From positions 132,387 to 163,481 of the forward strand of contig AVPN01000020.1 of the NCBI GenBank assembly GCA_000695325.1: a stretch of DNA of 31,095 bases, written 5' to 3'. The first letter of the stretch is position 1; every line of letters begins with the position of its first letter. The position numbers and the translations under genes are program-made. The notes under the pieces are model-generated. The model was not told the origin of the DNA, did no database searches, and saw nothing but the letters and a program-made list of their open reading frames with translations. Source of the DNA: Pleurobrachia bachei (Eukaryota; Ctenophora; Tentaculata; Cydippida; Pleurobrachiidae). Of the stretch, positions 29,433 to 31,095 are shown one piece after another.

Positions 29433-29583
29433 GGGGATCTGGACTGACCAATCAAGCTTAATGAAATATAGGGCGGTTCAGGAGAAATTGATTGGCTTCC
29501 ACTTACAGAAAGTCTGTAGAAATCATTCTAAAGCGTTCACTTACCACTTCTTTGAGTTCAGGATTTGTAATTAACTCAAACCA

Positions 29584-31022
29584 CTATATAATTACTCTAC
29601 CAACTTAAAGAATATCCCGACTTGAAATAAGTTATATCTTGAAACAAGTTATATCTCTGTTTTATATGGCTCCGCTAGTATTGCCTAACCAATAACAAAT
29701 GTATGTTTAGAGGCTAGGTCCAATGACGAATAGTACAGAACCGTTCAGGCTAATAACTTGTCTATATGTATCATCATCATCTACCCTCCATCAGAGCTAT
29801 ATATCAATTGCTTAGTGAGCCCTTTATTTCTACTCATGATCACGCCTGATACTGATCGTTCACCGTCAATTCATTCACCATTCTCTCTCCCTATCTCTCC
29901 TTTCATCTCTCCCTCTCTTCTCTCTTTATATCTCTCTCCATTCTCTCCCTTCTCTCGATTAATCGGCGCGAGGAGGGCAGATCGGGAATAAGAGGCCAAT
30001 TACAGGTACAGTCACGTGTATACCATCATCATGGTGCTTTGAAACACATATACTTCGTACAAAGGCACACTCTGGAGAGCTATCTCCCAGAGAGATACCT
30101 ACCCAGAGAAGAAGTTGAGAGATAATAGGTGATCAAAAGCTCGTTAGCAAACGGTTACTCTCTTTCTCTCCAACTCCTCCTAGATATCGGAAAGAAAGAT
30201 ACCTCATTGACAACAAGCAGACGACATGGTGGGTTGAAAATCTGAACTTTCGCAAGAAGCTAAATTTTTTCGTCCGGGTCTTTATCTTCCGTCTATCCCC
30301 TACATCCTACCATTATCTCATTTTTAGATTTAGTTTACTAAACTTTTTAGGGGCTTTCAGGTATTTCGCAATGTCTGATATTTTGCCAAAAACACTCACC
30401 CTTACCTTATACTTAGTCTACTTACTCCAGTGAGTGAGAGAGAGGACTAGAGAGAGAGAAAGAGAGAGGGGGAGGTATTTATCTAATAAAACCGGGAACA
30501 GGAACCTATTGAGCAGGAGATTGACAAGCTATTCACGGAGGTCCCAGGTTATTTGACGTGTCCCTTGTTCTCCCTTTGTCTAGTCCCATCAGAGAGAGAG
30601 GGGGAAGAGAGGGAGAGAGATAGGTCAGGGATAAAGAGAGAGGGAATGTTTCTAAATTCTAATAAAGAAGTTAGTCAAGTTGACTAGGATAGTTAATCAT
30701 AGAACATAGCCCTATATAACCGACTAGGGACCCTCCAAACAATATATGGGGCCTGTTTATTAGTAATGGGTGACAAAGGCACGCCCTAAAGAACCTGATT
30801 AATGTTTTAGAGATGAGTCCTTTAAATTATGAAACCTCTCTCTCTCACTCTGTGCACATTGCACAATCCATAGGTTCATTTTTTCATAATTTTGTTCCAC
30901 ATGAATGAATTCAAAGAATGAATATCTTCTTACTTATTGTCGACGAGGTCTTTCTTGCATCTGCATCATGTTCAGCTGATCTTATAGTACTATCCCTAAA
31001 ATATGATATCATAAAGAGAGGT

Positions 31023-31027
<5 letters not shown>
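29584..31027. other. Mostly unassigned sequence; possible upstream exon at 30995-30934
   Basis: One minus-strand segment (30995-30934) has an acceptor, a GTAAGA donor and a readable frame (DSTIRSAEHDADARKTSSTI). It could belong to the unidentified gene at 28137-29583, but its phase does not join the next exon directly. CT-rich (29880-29960) and GA-rich (30430-30475, 30590-30645) tracts occupy much of the rest. Confidence 0.25.

Positions 31028-31095
<68 letters not shown>
31028..31095. repeat. (GA)n microsatellite running to the window end
   Basis: Pure GA repeat; its true length is cut by the window edge. Confidence 0.95.

Larger units (their letters stand above)
28137..29583 (-). pseudogene. 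3' exons of an unidentified gene, with an apparent 1-base frameshift
   Basis: Three minus-strand exons look coding. 29583-29545 (39 bases) reads WFELITNPELKEV. 29174-29025 (150 bases) reads GRPNFSRELYKLKAMIDGDE then LM, and after one extra base continues DNEELAKYLKEMEPGTR then LVEIQIANKPG. 28225-28137 reads GSSERGKELKKYETKILDVL then TDIKKYLPV and a TAA stop. The first two join at phase 0. The third needs phase 1 and the second ends in phase 2, so an exon may be missing between them. The unshifted frame of the middle exon stops at TGA near 29105. The charged, helical sequence suggests a cytoplasmic protein, but I cannot name the family. A true frameshift (pseudogene) or a one-base assembly error are both possible. 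Confidence 0.5.

Noticed and set aside
1-31095. tRNA, rRNA or snRNA genes
   Set aside because: I looked for tRNA T-loop/acceptor patterns and rRNA-like conserved blocks and saw none. A covariance-model scan would be decisive.

Overview
This is eukaryotic, almost certainly animal, DNA. Every protein-coding signal I can support is split into short exons joined by GT-AG introns. The two best-resolved genes are homologues of the animal proteins UCKL1 (uridine-cytidine kinase-like 1) and LRP2BP (LRP2-binding protein). A third encodes a small secreted protein with calcium-binding EGF modules. Short introns, close gene spacing and many (GA)n tracts fit a compact marine invertebrate genome. A sponge is plausible, but the window alone does not settle that. 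There are no prokaryotic operons, CRISPR arrays or tRNAs that I can see.

Layout. 548-1618 (+): four-exon gene for a 153-residue secreted EGF protein. 2266-3081 (-): convergent small secreted protein that enters an IPT/TIG-like domain and then stops. 3082-7124: no recognisable gene, with simple repeats and an RFX X-box-like palindrome. 7125-10500 (copy A), a 769-base N gap (10501-11269) and 11437-14805 (copy B): two large duplicates that each carry the last two exons of UCKL1 and its 3' flank. 14806-22086 (-): UCKL1 itself, 14 exons, about 618 residues. 22404-26770 (-): LRP2BP, with a perfect 1371-bp tandem duplication of exons 4-7 that stays in frame. 28137-29583 (-): 3' exons of an unidentified gene with an apparent one-base frameshift. 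The remainder is microsatellite-rich and unassigned. UCKL1, LRP2BP and the unidentified gene lie head-to-tail on the minus strand.

Main unexpected observations. (1) In copy A, two blocks of exactly 50 bases (9215-9264 and 9793-9842) are the plain, non-reversed complement of the matching bases in copies B and C. They bracket 528 bases that are unaltered. No simple mutation does this, so a gap-closing or data-handling artefact is the leading explanation. (2) At six exon-intron boundaries in four genes, the splice junction has been copied into the neighbouring intron (2 to 6 copies). In each case use of the wrong copy meets an in-frame stop or has no usable continuation. (3) UCKL1 has three sets of its last two exons, and all six coding differences between sets B and C are synonymous. 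(4) A 109-bp inverted-repeat element (MITE-like) carrying a CACGTG site and ATTGG boxes occurs three times, each time in or next to a gene. (5) There is a 42-bp perfect palindrome at 2180-2221.
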